Shown here: positions 35,435-44,605 of the stretch, piece by piece | Numbering within the stretch: the stretch's first letter is position 1 | How the letters are laid out: the number at the start of each line of letters is the position of its first letter | NCBI GenBank assembly: GCA_913776825.1 | Contig: CAJYPV010000004.1 | Coordinates: 90,992 to 154,991 of the forward strand | Direction: 5' to 3' | Source: Burkholderiaceae bacterium | Lineage (GTDB): Bacteria > Pseudomonadota > Gammaproteobacteria > Burkholderiales > Burkholderiaceae_C | Length of the DNA: 64,000 nucleotides | Notes under the pieces: model-generated | The model's input: only the letters and a program-made list of their open reading frames with translations | Told to the model about the DNA's origin: nothing | Databases searched by the model: none | Made by a program: the position numbers and the translations under genes

Positions 35435-36232
35435 TCAGCGTAGCCGGTCGATCAGGGCCATCGCCGCGGCGGGCGCGCGTTCCTTGGCGCCGCTGATGAA
35501 GTAGAGGAACACATCGCGCGGCACCGGCTCGGGCACCTGGTCCGGCGAGACCAGCGGCAGCCGGTCCGGTTGCCCACCCGCCTGCCAGCAGCGGGCGCAC
35601 GCGGCGAGTTGATCCAGCACCGGCTCCTCCACACCATGGACCAGCGCGGACTGGGTGCGCATCACCCGGGCGTAGACGAAATCCGTGGTGAGGTCGGGCA
35701 TCGGCGGGTAGTCCTCCGATTCGGTGAACACCACGGCCACCCGATGACGACGGGCGAGCGCCAGAAACTCCTCCTGGCGAAAGCTGTCGTGACGCACATC
35801 CAGCGCATGCCGCAATCGGACGCCCTTCACCTCGGTCGGCAGGACACGGAGGAATGCCTCGATGTCGGCCGCATCGAAGCGCTTGGTCGGCGCCATCTGC
35901 CAGACGATCGGACCGAGTTTGTCGCCCAGCTCCGCCACGCCGCTGTTCAGGAAATGCTGGACCGATTCGCCGGCCTCGGCCAGCACCCGCCGATGGGTGG
36001 TGAAGCGATGCGCCTTGAGCGAGAACACGAAGCCGTCCGGCGCGGTGTCGCGCCACTTCGCGAAGGTCGCGGGCTTCATGGTGCTGTAGAAGGTGCCATT
36101 GACCTCAATGGCGGTCATGCGCCGGCTGGCGTATTCCAGCTCGCGGGCGGCGGACACGTCCTTGGGATAGAAGGTCTCGCGCCAGGGCTGGAAGTTCCAG
36201 CCTCCGATGCCGACTCGGATCGCAGTGCTCAT
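35435..36232 (-). CDS. DUF72 domain protein (YecE-like)
   Basis: 265-residue protein of the DUF72/YecE family, a TIM-barrel-like fold of unknown activity. Family signatures are VGIGGWNFQPWRETFYP, EVNGTFYS, FVFSLKAHRFTTH, GPIVWQMAP and DFVYARVMR. The start overlaps the stop of the ArsR gene by four bases (ATGA), so the two are cotranscribed. Confidence 0.92.
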   Translation of the reverse strand: MSTAIRVGIGGWNFQPWRETFYPKDVSAARELEYASRRMTAIEVNGTFYSTMKPATFAKWRDTAPDGFVFSLKAHRFTTHRRVLAEAGESVQHFLNSGVAELGDKLGPIVWQMAPTKRFDAADIEAFLRVLPTEVKGVRLRHALDVRHDSFRQEEFLALARRHRVAVVFTESEDYPPMPDLTTDFVYARVMRTQSALVHGVEEPVLDQLAACARCWQAGGQPDRLPLVSPDQVPEPVPRDVFLYFISGAKERAPAAAMALIDRLR

Positions 36233-37005
36233 GCCTGTGTGGTCTCCAACAGTTGCGTCAATCGGGTTTGACCGCGCCGAGTCAGGCGCAGCGCGCGGCT
36301 GTCGAGCGCCGGATCCAGCCAGCCTTGCGTCAGCATCGCCTGCAACCAGGCGGCACCGAGCGCGCCGCCCAGATGCGGTCGACGCTCGCTCCAGTCCATG
36401 CAGGCGCAGGCAAGACGCCGCCGCCGCGCATCGACCGCCGCCGCGACATCCACGCCCAGCCGACCCAGTGCTTGCGCGCCCGCTTCGCTCAGCCGATAGG
36501 CGCCCGGCTCGTCCGCTGCCGGCAGCATCCAGCCTTGTATCAGCGCGTGATCATGCAGCCGCACGCCCCAGTGACCGGCCAGATGGTCATAACAACGCCG
36601 TGCCTGGCGCAGTGCGGGCGGCGTGGCGGGTTCGAAGCTGGGGCGAGGCTGCCCCGCCACCACCAGCAGCGCTTCCAGCGCCTGGCCGACGGACGGCCCC
36701 GCCAGCGCGTAATACCGATGCTTGCCCTGCGCCAGACAGGTCACCAGGCCTTGCGCCAGCAGCCGGGCCAGATGCGCGCTGGCGGTCGAGGCCGCCACAT
36801 CCCCCACCGCCGCCAGCTCGGTCGCGGTGCGCGCATGGCCGTCCATCAGGCAGCACAGGATCCGCGCGCGGACCGGCTCCGCCATGCTCGCGGCCACATC
36901 CGCCAGCGCCCGGTCGGCGCTGACCGCCGGCGGGACGGTCACCACGCCATCCGGGGTCGATCGCTCCGACGCGACTCGGCGACGGGCTCGGGGGCTGTCA
37001 TTCAT
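36229..37005 (-). CDS. ArsR-family winged-helix transcriptional regulator with C-terminal extension
   Basis: 258 residues, longer than classic ArsR proteins. The winged helix spans about residues 33-100: MAEPVRARILCCLMDG, then TATELAAVGDVAASTASAHL as the recognition helix and GLVTCLAQGKHRYYAL as the wing. A C-terminal domain of about 140 residues contains a Cys pair in LACACMDWSERRPHLGGALG, a potential metal or redox site. It is cotranscribed with DUF72 and divergent from the P450-like/ABM pair, with fewer than 80 bases between, so it probably controls both directions. Confidence 0.9.
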   Translation of the reverse strand: MNDSPRARRRVASERSTPDGVVTVPPAVSADRALADVAASMAEPVRARILCCLMDGHARTATELAAVGDVAASTASAHLARLLAQGLVTCLAQGKHRYYALAGPSVGQALEALLVVAGQPRPSFEPATPPALRQARRCYDHLAGHWGVRLHDHALIQGWMLPAADEPGAYRLSEAGAQALGRLGVDVAAAVDARRRRLACACMDWSERRPHLGGALGAAWLQAMLTQGWLDPALDSRALRLTRRGQTRLTQLLETTQA

Positions 37006-37083
37006 GTTTCGATGCTAAGCGAAGCGTGCGCGCCGCACGGATCAGAAGATGGCGCCATCGCCCCCGATTCAAGGCTCATCCTC

Positions 37084-38145
37084 ATGCCCTTCCCGACCCC
37101 GACCCCTATCCCCCCTCCGCCGCCGCTGCGCGATCCCTCGCTTCGGATGCGCCCGGCCGACGCGCCCCTGCCTCCTTCGCTTCAAGCCCACGGCGGCGCG
37201 CTGGCCGAGGTCTTCGCGCGCTGGCTTCGCCAACGCGACGATGCGCAGCATGGTCCGGAGAAAGCCCTGCTGACGCGGGCCCTGGCCTCGCTGCCCGCAG
37301 AGGAGGTCATCGCCCATGCGCGCGATCAAGCCGACGTGGCAGTCGCCGGCGGTTGGTCGCACTGGCACTGGGCCGTTCCGGCGGCCACCGTGGCCAGCCT
37401 GCTGGGCTGCCGATTGATCGATGTGATGGATCAGCGCCGCCTGCATTTCGCATTGCGAGCCATGGCGGCCGGCCTGTCGGCCGATGCCGACGTTTCGGCC
37501 ATTCACCGCGCCGGAGAGGCCGTTGAACAACTCCTCGCGGCGCTGCATGCTGCCGAAGCATCGATGCCGCAAGCGCCCTTGCAACGCGCGCTCAGCCAAC
37601 ACGCGCCGCGCTCGTCCTGGTCCGATCCCGACACCTTCCGGGCCAATCGTCTGGCGCTGATCTGGCAAAGCCACGAGGCCGGCGCGGCGCTGTTGGGTCA
37701 CGCGCTGCAGGCCATGGCGCCGACGGCGCCGGGCAACTCCGTCCAGGCCCCGACACTCGACGCGCTGATCGCCATCGCCCGATCCGGCGGTGCCGTTCGG
37801 CTCACCCGGCGATTCCGGTCAGCGCCAGCTGCGGCCGCGTGCCCGCATCACTCGCCGTCCCACGACAGCCCATCCACGCTGCCCACCACGTGGATCACCA
37901 TTCCCCTGACCGATACCGACCATCCCTTCGGCGACGGCCCCCATCGCTGTCCGGGGCAAGACCTGGCCCTGCGGACCGTCCACGCGGCACTCGACTGGCT
38001 GAGCGCGCAACCGGCGCTGCGCTGGCCACAGCCGCTCGCGCCGCTGGTGTTGCCCAACATGGAGATTCCGCAGTTCCCGTCCGTCGCCATGCGTGATGGC
38101 GACATCGTCACGCTCACCCCGCCGACCCAGGATTCGACCCCATGA
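37084..38145 (+). CDS. Degenerate cytochrome P450-like protein
   Basis: 353 residues, shorter than usual bacterial P450s (about 400). The heme-ligand loop FGDGPHRCPGQDLAL is fully canonical, with C289 as thiolate ligand. Other landmarks are altered: the I-helix region reads SHEAGAALLGHA, without the conserved Thr, and the K-helix region reads AIARSGGAVRLTRRF, where the Glu of ExxR appears as Ala. The N-terminus is Pro-rich. Heme binding is likely, but normal oxygen activation is doubtful. The ATG at 37084 is my choice; an in-frame ATG at 37012 is possible. The stop overlaps the next gene (ATGA). Confidence 0.75.
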   Translation: MPFPTPTPIPPPPPLRDPSLRMRPADAPLPPSLQAHGGALAEVFARWLRQRDDAQHGPEKALLTRALASLPAEEVIAHARDQADVAVAGGWSHWHWAVPAATVASLLGCRLIDVMDQRRLHFALRAMAAGLSADADVSAIHRAGEAVEQLLAALHAAEASMPQAPLQRALSQHAPRSSWSDPDTFRANRLALIWQSHEAGAALLGHALQAMAPTAPGNSVQAPTLDALIAIARSGGAVRLTRRFRSAPAAAACPHHSPSHDSPSTLPTTWITIPLTDTDHPFGDGPHRCPGQDLALRTVHAALDWLSAQPALRWPQPLAPLVLPNMEIPQFPSVAMRDGDIVTLTPPTQDSTP

Positions 38146-38489
38146 TCGCCGTCATCTTCGAAGTCACGCCCAGCGCGGACGGGCGTGATCGGTATCTCGA
38201 TCTCGCCGCCGGACTCAAGCCGCTGCTCCAGCAGATCGACGGCTTCATCAGCATCGAACGCTTCCAGAGCCTGACCGATCCGACGCGGCTGTTGTCGCTC
38301 TCCTTCTGGCGCGACGAAGCGGCGGTGCTGGCCTGGCGACAGCTGGAAGCGCATCGCGACGCGCAATCGGAGGGCCGCCTCGGCGTGTTCGCCGACTACC
38401 GGCTGCGGGTCGCAACGGTCGTCCGCGACTACGGGCTGCGTGATCGGGAGCAGGCGCCGGTCGACAGTCGGGTGCGTCACGGGGCCTGA
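38142..38489 (+). CDS. Antibiotic biosynthesis monooxygenase (ABM) domain protein
   Basis: 115-residue dimeric alpha-beta ferredoxin-like protein. The ABM signature is clear: IAVIFEVTPSADGRDRYLDL, GFISIERFQSL, LLSLSFWRDEAAVLAWR. Family members are cofactor-free monooxygenases or heme/quinol-handling proteins. Translational coupling to the P450-like gene suggests a shared substrate or electron/heme partnership, which is inference. Confidence 0.9.
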   Translation: MIAVIFEVTPSADGRDRYLDLAAGLKPLLQQIDGFISIERFQSLTDPTRLLSLSFWRDEAAVLAWRQLEAHRDAQSEGRLGVFADYRLRVATVVRDYGLRDREQAPVDSRVRHGA

Positions 38490-38658
38490 GCCCGGCATCG
38501 CTGGCGCAGAGGCGTCTCGACGGCCCCCTGCGGCCGTCCAGATGGCGGAGGGCTGTTACCCGCGTTACGCCGTTCCGCTGCCGCGGGAACGCGCCCACAT
38601 GGCAGCATCGCGGCCCCGCTCTACCTGCCCGTGATCGCGCGCGGCTTCGACCGATTTC

Positions 38659-39837
38659 ATGTCCTCCGCCATCCCGTCGTCGCGCCTTCATGGTCTGGAC
38701 ACGCTGCGTGCCGCTGCCATCGTGCTGGTGTTCGCTTATCACTACCAGGTCTTCGTGAGCGGCGCGCCCACGTTCGGCTGGCTCAGCGAGATCGGCTGGA
38801 CCGGCGTGGACCTGTTCTTCGTCCTCAGCGGCTACCTGATCGCCAACCAACTGATGAGCGGCCTGCAAGGCGGCCAACGCCTGTCGCTGCCTCGGTTTTA
38901 TGGTCGACGGCTGCTCCGCACCCTGCCCAATTTCTATGTCGTGCTGGCCCTGTATTGGCTGCTGCCGACCTGGATGGGCGGCCGCGAGATGCCCCCGTTG
39001 TGGCGCTTCCTGACCTTCACACAGAACATCGAATTGACGCCGGGCACGGCGTTCTCGCATGCCTGGTCGCTCTGCATCGAAGAGCAGTTCTATCTGGTGC
39101 TGCCGGCCGTGTTGATGCTGGGAGCGTCGTTGCGCCAGCATCGCCGCGCGCTGGCCTGGTCGATGATCGCCGGGATGACGCTGGCGGCGGTGCTCTGGCG
39201 AGATCACCTCTGGCAACGCTGGGGCACGCAGGATCCGTCGTTGGGTTATTACCCCCACCTCTACTACGGCAGCCTGGCGCGTCTGGATGAATTCCTGCCC
39301 GGGGTCGCGATCGCCCTGTTCAAACATGGCCATCCGCGGCGCTGGAACGCGTGCATGGCCCGTCCCGGTTGGCTGCTGGCCCTGGGCCTCGGTGCCACGC
39401 TCATGATGCTGACCGCCATGCTGCAGGGCTACTACCTCCCCGGCTATGGCTATGGCCGCGCCATGAGCGCTTGGGGCTACAGCGCGCTGGCCTGGGCCTT
39501 CGGCCTGCTGGTGATGGCCGTGTTGGCGCCGCAGGGCGCCTGGGCGCGGGTTCGGATTCCCGGCGCGTCATCGCTGGCCCGCTGGTCCTTTGCGCTCTAC
39601 CTGACCCACAAGCCCATCGCGCACGTGCTCAGCCGGGCCTTGAGCGATGCGGGCGTGGCACGTGATTCGATGCTCGCCGTGCCGCTCATCGGGCTCGCAT
39701 GCCTGCTCGGCGGATGGCTGTTGTACCGAGGGGTGGAACGCCCCTTCCTGCGTCTGCGCGACCGCTGGATCCCGACGTCATTCATGCCGTCTCCCCGTGC
39801 TACAACAGCGGCCACAAGGAGTCCGCAACATGCATGA
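38659..39837 (+). CDS. Membrane acyltransferase, OafA/YrhL type (Acyl_transf_3)
   Basis: 392-residue inner-membrane protein with about ten hydrophobic segments. The N-terminal [20 protein letters not shown] contains the catalytic-His region of the acyltransferase-3 family, followed by [13 protein letters not shown] and the conserved [17 protein letters not shown]. Such proteins O-acetylate or succinylate sugars of polysaccharides or lipids. The acceptor is unknown, and no polysaccharide cluster is adjacent. The end overlaps the creA start by eight bases. Confidence 0.93.
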   Translation: MSSAIPSSRLHGLDTLRAAAIVLVFAYHYQVFVSGAPTFGWLSEIGWTGVDLFFVLSGYLIANQLMSGLQGGQRLSLPRFYGRRLLRTLPNFYVVLALYWLLPTWMGGREMPPLWRFLTFTQNIELTPGTAFSHAWSLCIEEQFYLVLPAVLMLGASLRQHRRALAWSMIAGMTLAAVLWRDHLWQRWGTQDPSLGYYPHLYYGSLARLDEFLPGVAIALFKHGHPRRWNACMARPGWLLALGLGATLMMLTAMLQGYYLPGYGYGRAMSAWGYSALAWAFGLLVMAVLAPQGAWARVRIPGASSLARWSFALYLTHKPIAHVLSRALSDAGVARDSMLAVPLIGLACLLGGWLLYRGVERPFLRLRDRWIPTSFMPSPRATTAATRSPQHA

Positions 39838-40357
39838 TCTGCTCTCGTCCGCCCGTCGTCGCCCCGCGCTGATGCTTCGCTCGCTGGCCATTGCCACCGC
39901 CCTCACCGCCGGCCTCGCCAGCCTCGCCGTGAACGCCGCCGAGGCCGATGCGGTCGGCGAGGTGGACACGGTCTTCAAGCTGATCGGACCGGACCACAAG
40001 ATCGTGGTCGATGCGTACGACGATCCCGGCGTGTCGGGGGTCACCTGCTTCGTCTCGCGCGCCAAGACCGGCGGCGTGAAAGGCGCGCTGGGTCTGGCGG
40101 AGGACAAATCCGAAGCGTCCATCGCCTGCCGCGCTGTGGGCCCGATCAGCTTTCCCAAACCGCTGCCGCGCCAGGAAGAGGTGTTCTCCGAGCGCCGCTC
40201 GCTGGTCTTCAAGCGGCTGCGGGTGGTGCGCATGGTCGATCCCAAGCGCAACACGCTGGTCTACCTGACCTATTCCGATCGCGTGATCGAGGGCTCGCCG
40301 CAGAACAGCGTCACCGCCGTGCCCGTGGATCGCGGCACGCCGATCCCGTTGAAGTGA
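39830..40357 (+). CDS. creA: CreA-family periplasmic protein
   Basis: 175-residue exported protein. A signal peptide is evident ([24 protein letters not shown]). The mature part shows the CreA signature: [50 protein letters not shown] and [19 protein letters not shown]. CreA is widely conserved but of uncertain function. The ATG at 39830 has AAGGAG upstream; the frame continues further upstream inside the acyltransferase gene but without a better start. Confidence 0.92.
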   Translation: MHDLLSSARRRPALMLRSLAIATALTAGLASLAVNAAEADAVGEVDTVFKLIGPDHKIVVDAYDDPGVSGVTCFVSRAKTGGVKGALGLAEDKSEASIACRAVGPISFPKPLPRQEEVFSERRSLVFKRLRVVRMVDPKRNTLVYLTYSDRVIEGSPQNSVTAVPVDRGTPIPLK

Positions 40358-40594
40358 CGCCACGGGGCGATCGGGACGATCGCCCCCTCCGGCCGGCGAA
40401 GGAAGCGCCAGCGCCCACTTGGAGCGCGCCAGCATCGCATCACCGCGAACGGGGGACACCGGAACTGAACCGGATGGACGCGCCGCACCGAGTTGGTACG
40501 CTACGTCGAGCCTTTGACCGGCCTCAACCCGACACCGATCGGTCCGCCGCAGGATGCGCGGATCGCCACCGCTCGGGCCCGGCCCACCGCCACG

Positions 40595-41776
40595 ATGCGC
40601 TTCGACGTTCCCACCCTGTTCAGCCTGTTGCTGGTCCAGTCGACCGCGTTGGCACTGCTGCTGCCGGTCCTGCTGGGATGGTGTGACAGCCGCGCGGCCC
40701 GCCTCGCGCAAGGCAGTGCTGCGGCGCAGGCCGCTGGCTGGGCCTTGCTGCTGCTGCCGGGCGACGGCCAGCGATGGCTCGCCACGGTGGCGCTGGCCCT
40801 GCTCAGCGGCAGCCTGACGATGTTGTGGATGGCGGTCGACCGTTGGCTGCCGGGCCGGCTGGGCCGTTGGCTGCAATGGGCGATGCCTGCCATCGTGGCG
40901 ATCGGCTACGGGCTGGGCCACGATCACGACGCCTTCCGCCTCGCCTGGTCCAACGGCTGGCTGGGCCTGCAGCTGCTGGCGCTCTGCGGCAGCCTGCTGC
41001 AGCGGGTCAAGCATGGGCCGATCGGTCATCCGCGCTGGCGCTGGTTGCTGATCGTCAGTCTGGGCCTGCTGGGCCTGCTCAATCTGGCGCGTGCCTACCT
41101 GGCCGGCGCGGAGCCCACGCAATTCCCCCGCTTCGATGTGGAACATCCGCTGAACATGGCGTTCGCGGTGATGGCGAATGTCTGCGTGGTGACGGCCGCC
41201 ATGGCGATCCTGGTCGCCTGGCGCGGTGAGAGCGAAGCCGAACTGCGCCGGCTCTCGCAGGTGGATGCCGCCACCGGCCTGGCCAATCGGCGCGCCTTCC
41301 AGCAGCGATCGGTGGACATGATCTCGATGGCACGGCGCTACAACGAGCCGCTGATGCTGCTGGTGATGGACCTGGACGGCCTCAAGGCCATCAACGCCCA
41401 GCACGGCGACGCCACCGGCGATGCGGCGATCGCCTTGTTCGGCCGCTGCCTGGACGAGCAAAAGCGCCTCGGCGATCTGGTGGCGCGGCTGGACGGGCAG
41501 CGCTTCGCGGTGCTGATGGCGCGCTCCGATCTGGTCGGCCCGCCCGCGCTGGACCGCCGCCTGCGCGATGCGCTGGCCGTGGCCGCGCCGTCGGTGTTGG
41601 GCTTTGCGCTGGGCTATTCCGCCGGCTGGGGCAAGCTGCGATCGGGCGATCGCAATGTCGAGGACCTCCTGCGACGCGCCGAGGCCGCGCTCTACGCCGC
41701 CAAGCGCCAGGGCCGCGACCGCCTGTGCGCCGAGCCGGGACTGGAAGCGGAACTGAGCGTCGCCGCCTCGGCTTGA
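40595..41776 (+). CDS. Membrane protein with degenerate GGDEF domain
   Basis: 393 residues: about six N-terminal hydrophobic segments (residues 5-210) and a GGDEF-fold C-terminus (DAATGLANRRAFQQRSVDMI, LMLLVMDLDGLKAINAQHGD). The catalytic motif GGDEF is replaced by DGQRF at 300-304, so diguanylate cyclase activity is unlikely; a GTP- or c-di-GMP-binding or scaffolding role is more plausible. I chose the ATG at 40595 just before the first membrane segment; the frame is open to 40493. Expected start signals are weak. Confidence 0.85.
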   Translation: MRFDVPTLFSLLLVQSTALALLLPVLLGWCDSRAARLAQGSAAAQAAGWALLLLPGDGQRWLATVALALLSGSLTMLWMAVDRWLPGRLGRWLQWAMPAIVAIGYGLGHDHDAFRLAWSNGWLGLQLLALCGSLLQRVKHGPIGHPRWRWLLIVSLGLLGLLNLARAYLAGAEPTQFPRFDVEHPLNMAFAVMANVCVVTAAMAILVAWRGESEAELRRLSQVDAATGLANRRAFQQRSVDMISMARRYNEPLMLLVMDLDGLKAINAQHGDATGDAAIALFGRCLDEQKRLGDLVARLDGQRFAVLMARSDLVGPPALDRRLRDALAVAAPSVLGFALGYSAGWGKLRSGDRNVEDLLRRAEAALYAAKRQGRDRLCAEPGLEAELSVAASA

Positions 41777-41927
41777 GGCCGGGGCGCCTCGCCGCGCCCA
41801 TCACAAAATGAACGCCAATCGCCCGCATCGATAGCAGTCACCGGCGCGCTGGCATAGCGTTTGCGTCAGGGTTTTCCAGGTCCCGTCCGGATGACGGTGA
41901 AGCAGTCCCGACCTGGAGTTCTGATCC

Positions 41928-42560
41928 ATGTACGTCGCCCTCAGCCCCTCAGCCGTTTCTGCACGCGCGCCGCGTGCCCTCAGCGCCCTGGCCGCCGATG
42001 CCGCCGCGATCCCTGCGCTGCAGCGCGCGCCGATCGAGGTGGTCAAGCTCAGCTCCCGCGATCTTCAGTGGCTGCCGGCCCTGACCAACCTGCTGATCGA
42101 CAACGTCCATCAAGGCGCCACGGTGGGTTTCCTGGCGCCGCTGTCGCGGTATGCGGCGCTGGACTATTGGCACGGTGTGTTCGCACGGCTGGGCCAGCAC
42201 CACAGCCTGTGGATCGCCTGCGAATCCGAAGGCCCCGGACGGCTGCTGGGCGCGGTGCAGCTCTCGCTGTGTCCGCTGGCCAATGCGCACCACCGTGGGG
42301 AAGTGCAACGGCTGATGGTGCACACCCAGGAGCGCGGTCGAGGCGTGGCCAGCCAGTTGATGAGCCGGCTCGAATGCGCCGCCGCCACTCAGAACCGCTA
42401 TCTGCTGCAGTTGGAGACCGCCGCCGACTCCCAGGCCGAAGCCGTCTTCGCGCACCTCGGCTGGCAACGGGCCGGTCAGATTCCGGACCACTGCCACGGC
42501 GCCGAAGGCCAGTTGCAGAACGTCGCGATCTACTACAAGCGGCTGCCGCATCTGGTCTGA
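41928..42560 (+). CDS. GNAT-family N-acetyltransferase
   Basis: 210 residues with the acetyl-CoA-binding pattern VQRLMVHTQERGRGVASQLM (motif A, R/Q-x-x-G-x-G/A) at about residues 126-145. The upstream beta strands LGAVQLSLCPL and the C-terminal GWQRAGQIPDH also fit. It is clearly paralogous to the protein at 44057 (shared ATVGFLAP/ASLGFLAE, DYWxxVFxxLG, EVQxLMVH, YxKRL). The N-terminal 30 residues are Ala-rich. The substrate is unknown. Confidence 0.92.
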   Translation: MYVALSPSAVSARAPRALSALAADAAAIPALQRAPIEVVKLSSRDLQWLPALTNLLIDNVHQGATVGFLAPLSRYAALDYWHGVFARLGQHHSLWIACESEGPGRLLGAVQLSLCPLANAHHRGEVQRLMVHTQERGRGVASQLMSRLECAAATQNRYLLQLETAADSQAEAVFAHLGWQRAGQIPDHCHGAEGQLQNVAIYYKRLPHLV

Positions 42561-42676
42561 GACCGACGCCGGCTTGACGTCGGAATCGCTCGATCGCGCA
42601 GGCGTTCGACCGACCCAGCCCGTCCGACGCATCACGCGCTTCTGGCGCTTCTGGCGCTCCAGGCGCTTCAGGCGCG

Positions 42677-43420
42677 TCAGAGCCCGGCCAGCACCGCCGC
42701 CAGCCGACGGCTGCGCGGCAGATCGCCGCCCAGCGCGCCCAGCCCGGTCAACTCCAGCATGACCAGGCCATGCAGCGCGGCCCACAGCGCCGCACCGCGC
42801 TCCGCGGGCAGCGGCAGCGCCTGGCTCAATCCATCCTGCAAATCGGGCCGCAGTGGGGGCGGCGTGTCCTGCATCAGCAGCCGATAGTCATGCGGATGCT
42901 GCCAGCCCCATTGCACGAAGGCGCGGGCCACGGCGGCGGATTCCTGGCCGGGCTCGGCGCCGTCCCGCGCGCCTTGCAGCCGGATCAGCAGCGTCTGCAG
43001 ACTGTCCTGCGCCAGCCGCATCAGGAGTTCATTCTTGTCGGCGAAGAAGCTGTAGAGCGTGGCGTGTGAATAGCCCACCGCTGCGCCGACCTCACGCAGC
43101 GTGACCGCGTCCGGCCCCCGTGCCGCGAAGAGCTCGCGGGCTGCGGCCAGGATGCCCGCTTCCAGCGCCTGCTTCTGCGCGGCCCGGCGCTGCTGCGCGG
43201 GCGTGCCGGTCGGCGCGGCATCCGGGTCCAGGCCCTTGCGTTGCGCCTGGCGCTTGAGCGGGCCGTCCGGCTTGCTCAGCTTCTGTCGCACGCGAGGCTG
43301 AGGCTTGGCCAGCGGGCGCGCGGCGCCGCCGTCCGGCGCGTCCTGCACCACGCCAGCGCTGCGGTGCAATCCCTTCGGACCACTCGGTCGAGGATCCGGA
43401 CTTGTTGGTTTGCTAACCAT
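42677..43420 (-). CDS. TetR/AcrR-family transcriptional regulator
   Basis: 247 residues. The HTH (about residues 85-130) reads AAARELFAARGPDAVTLREV then GAAVGYSHATLYSFFADKNE, typical TetR. The C-terminal ligand domain contains FVQWGWQHPHDYRLLMQ and GLVMLELTGLGALGG, in the style of the WHG/TetR_C_13-like group. The first 75 residues are a basic, Pro/Gly-rich extension unusual for TetR, so the true start may be downstream. The annotated ATG lies inside the palindrome 43413-43427. It is divergent from a GNAT gene that starts 41 bases away. Confidence 0.88.
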   Translation of the reverse strand: MVSKPTSPDPRPSGPKGLHRSAGVVQDAPDGGAARPLAKPQPRVRQKLSKPDGPLKRQAQRKGLDPDAAPTGTPAQQRRAAQKQALEAGILAAARELFAARGPDAVTLREVGAAVGYSHATLYSFFADKNELLMRLAQDSLQTLLIRLQGARDGAEPGQESAAVARAFVQWGWQHPHDYRLLMQDTPPPLRPDLQDGLSQALPLPAERGAALWAALHGLVMLELTGLGALGGDLPRSRRLAAVLAGL

Positions 43421-43427
43421 TGGTTAG
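43413..43427. promoter_or_regulatory. Probable TetR operator CTAACCA-T-TGGTTAG
   Basis: Perfect 15-bp palindrome covering the TetR start codon, in the short gap to the divergent GNAT gene. A half-overlapping TTGGTTTGCTAACCA lies alongside it. Position and symmetry suggest autoregulation and control of the GNAT gene. Confidence 0.65.
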
Positions 43428-43460
43428 GATTTCATTCATTGATCTCATCCGCCGACGAAG

Positions 43461-43961
43461 ATGCCACAAACTCCTCTGGTTGAACAGTCCATCGTGTTGC
43501 AGCCGGTGGCGTCCGATCATCCCGATGCGCAGGCGATGATGGAAGAACTCAACCAACGGTTGGAACAGCTGAGCGGGGACTCCGGCGCGGCGGGCTTCCA
43601 GATGATGGACATGGTCCCCGGCCGCTCGATCTTCCTGCTGGCCAGGGATGAACACGGTCAACCCGTGGGGTGTGGCGCGGTCCGTCCGCTGGCGGCGGCC
43701 GGCACGGCGCCGGTGGCGGAACTCAAACGCATGTATGCGCGCGACGGCCGTCGTGGCGTGGGCGCCGCCCTGCTGGCGCGACTCGAGCACGCCGCGCAGC
43801 AGATGGGCTATCGCGCCTTGTGGCTGGAGACCCGCCGCATCAACACCCGTGCACTGCGCTTCTACCAACGCCACGGCTATCGCGAGATTCCCAACTTCGG
43901 CAGCCATGTCGGTCGGGCCGAGGCCGTCTGCCTGGGCAAGACGCTGCCGGCGCCGGCGTGA
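43461..43961 (+). CDS. GNAT-family N-acetyltransferase
   Basis: 166 residues. Motif A is LKRMYARDGRRGVGAALLAR (about 89-108), followed by ALWLETRRINTRALRFYQRHGY, the usual motif B with the catalytic-region Tyr. The sequence resembles PA-type GNATs that acetylate small amines or antibiotics, but specificity is not readable. It is divergent from TetR across the palindrome, so it is probably the regulated target. Confidence 0.92.
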   Translation: MPQTPLVEQSIVLQPVASDHPDAQAMMEELNQRLEQLSGDSGAAGFQMMDMVPGRSIFLLARDEHGQPVGCGAVRPLAAAGTAPVAELKRMYARDGRRGVGAALLARLEHAAQQMGYRALWLETRRINTRALRFYQRHGYREIPNFGSHVGRAEAVCLGKTLPAPA

Positions 43962-44056
43962 CGGCGCGATCGAAACGCCGCCCCGCCTTCTCCCCCCGCC
44001 CTCACTCCGCCATCACCTCGCCATCACCTCGCCCGACCTCCCCAAAGGACCTCACC

Positions 44057-44581
44057 ATGACCACCCACCACACGGCCCTGCGCGAACTCGGCCCACAAGA
44101 CCGCGACTGGATTCCCGCACTCGGCGAGCTGTTCTTCGACGTGGTGGATGCCGGCGCGTCGCTGGGCTTTCTGGCGGAGGTCGGCGAAGGCGAGATGCAC
44201 GACTACTGGGCGTCGGTCTTCGATGCCCTGGGGCCGGATCACCGGCTCTGGCTGATGCATCAGGACGGCCGCGCGCTGGGCACGGTGCAACTCGCGCGAT
44301 GCACCAAACCGAATGGCCGCCATCGCGCCGAGGTGCAGAAGCTGATGGTCCATCCCGACGCGAGACGCGCCGGCCTGGCCGCGCAGCTCATGGAGGCCGC
44401 ACAAGCGCAGGCGCGTCGCGACGGTCTGTCGCTGCTGGTGCTGGACACCACCGCGCAATCGACCGCCGAGCACTTCTATCAATCGCAAGGCTGGCAGCGG
44501 GTGGGCGAGATCCCGCAATTCGCCGCCAATCCCGACGGCACGCTGGCGGCCACCGCGCTGTACTGGAAGCGGCTGGACTGA
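44057..44581 (+). CDS. GNAT-family N-acetyltransferase, paralogue of the 41928 gene
   Basis: 174 residues, start supported by AAAGGA seven bases upstream. The acetyl-CoA motif is VQKLMVHPDARRAGLAAQLM. LLVLDTTAQSTAEHFYQSQG and the end YWKRLD complete the fold. It shares its residue pattern along most of its length with the protein at 41928 but lacks the Ala-rich N-terminus. It follows the GNAT at 43461 by 95 bases and may be in the same transcript. It is convergent with the sugar dehydrogenase gene. Confidence 0.92.
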   Translation: MTTHHTALRELGPQDRDWIPALGELFFDVVDAGASLGFLAEVGEGEMHDYWASVFDALGPDHRLWLMHQDGRALGTVQLARCTKPNGRHRAEVQKLMVHPDARRAGLAAQLMEAAQAQARRDGLSLLVLDTTAQSTAEHFYQSQGWQRVGEIPQFAANPDGTLAATALYWKRLD

Positions 44582-44605
44582 GCCGGCCGCTCCGCCCGTC
44601 GCGAC

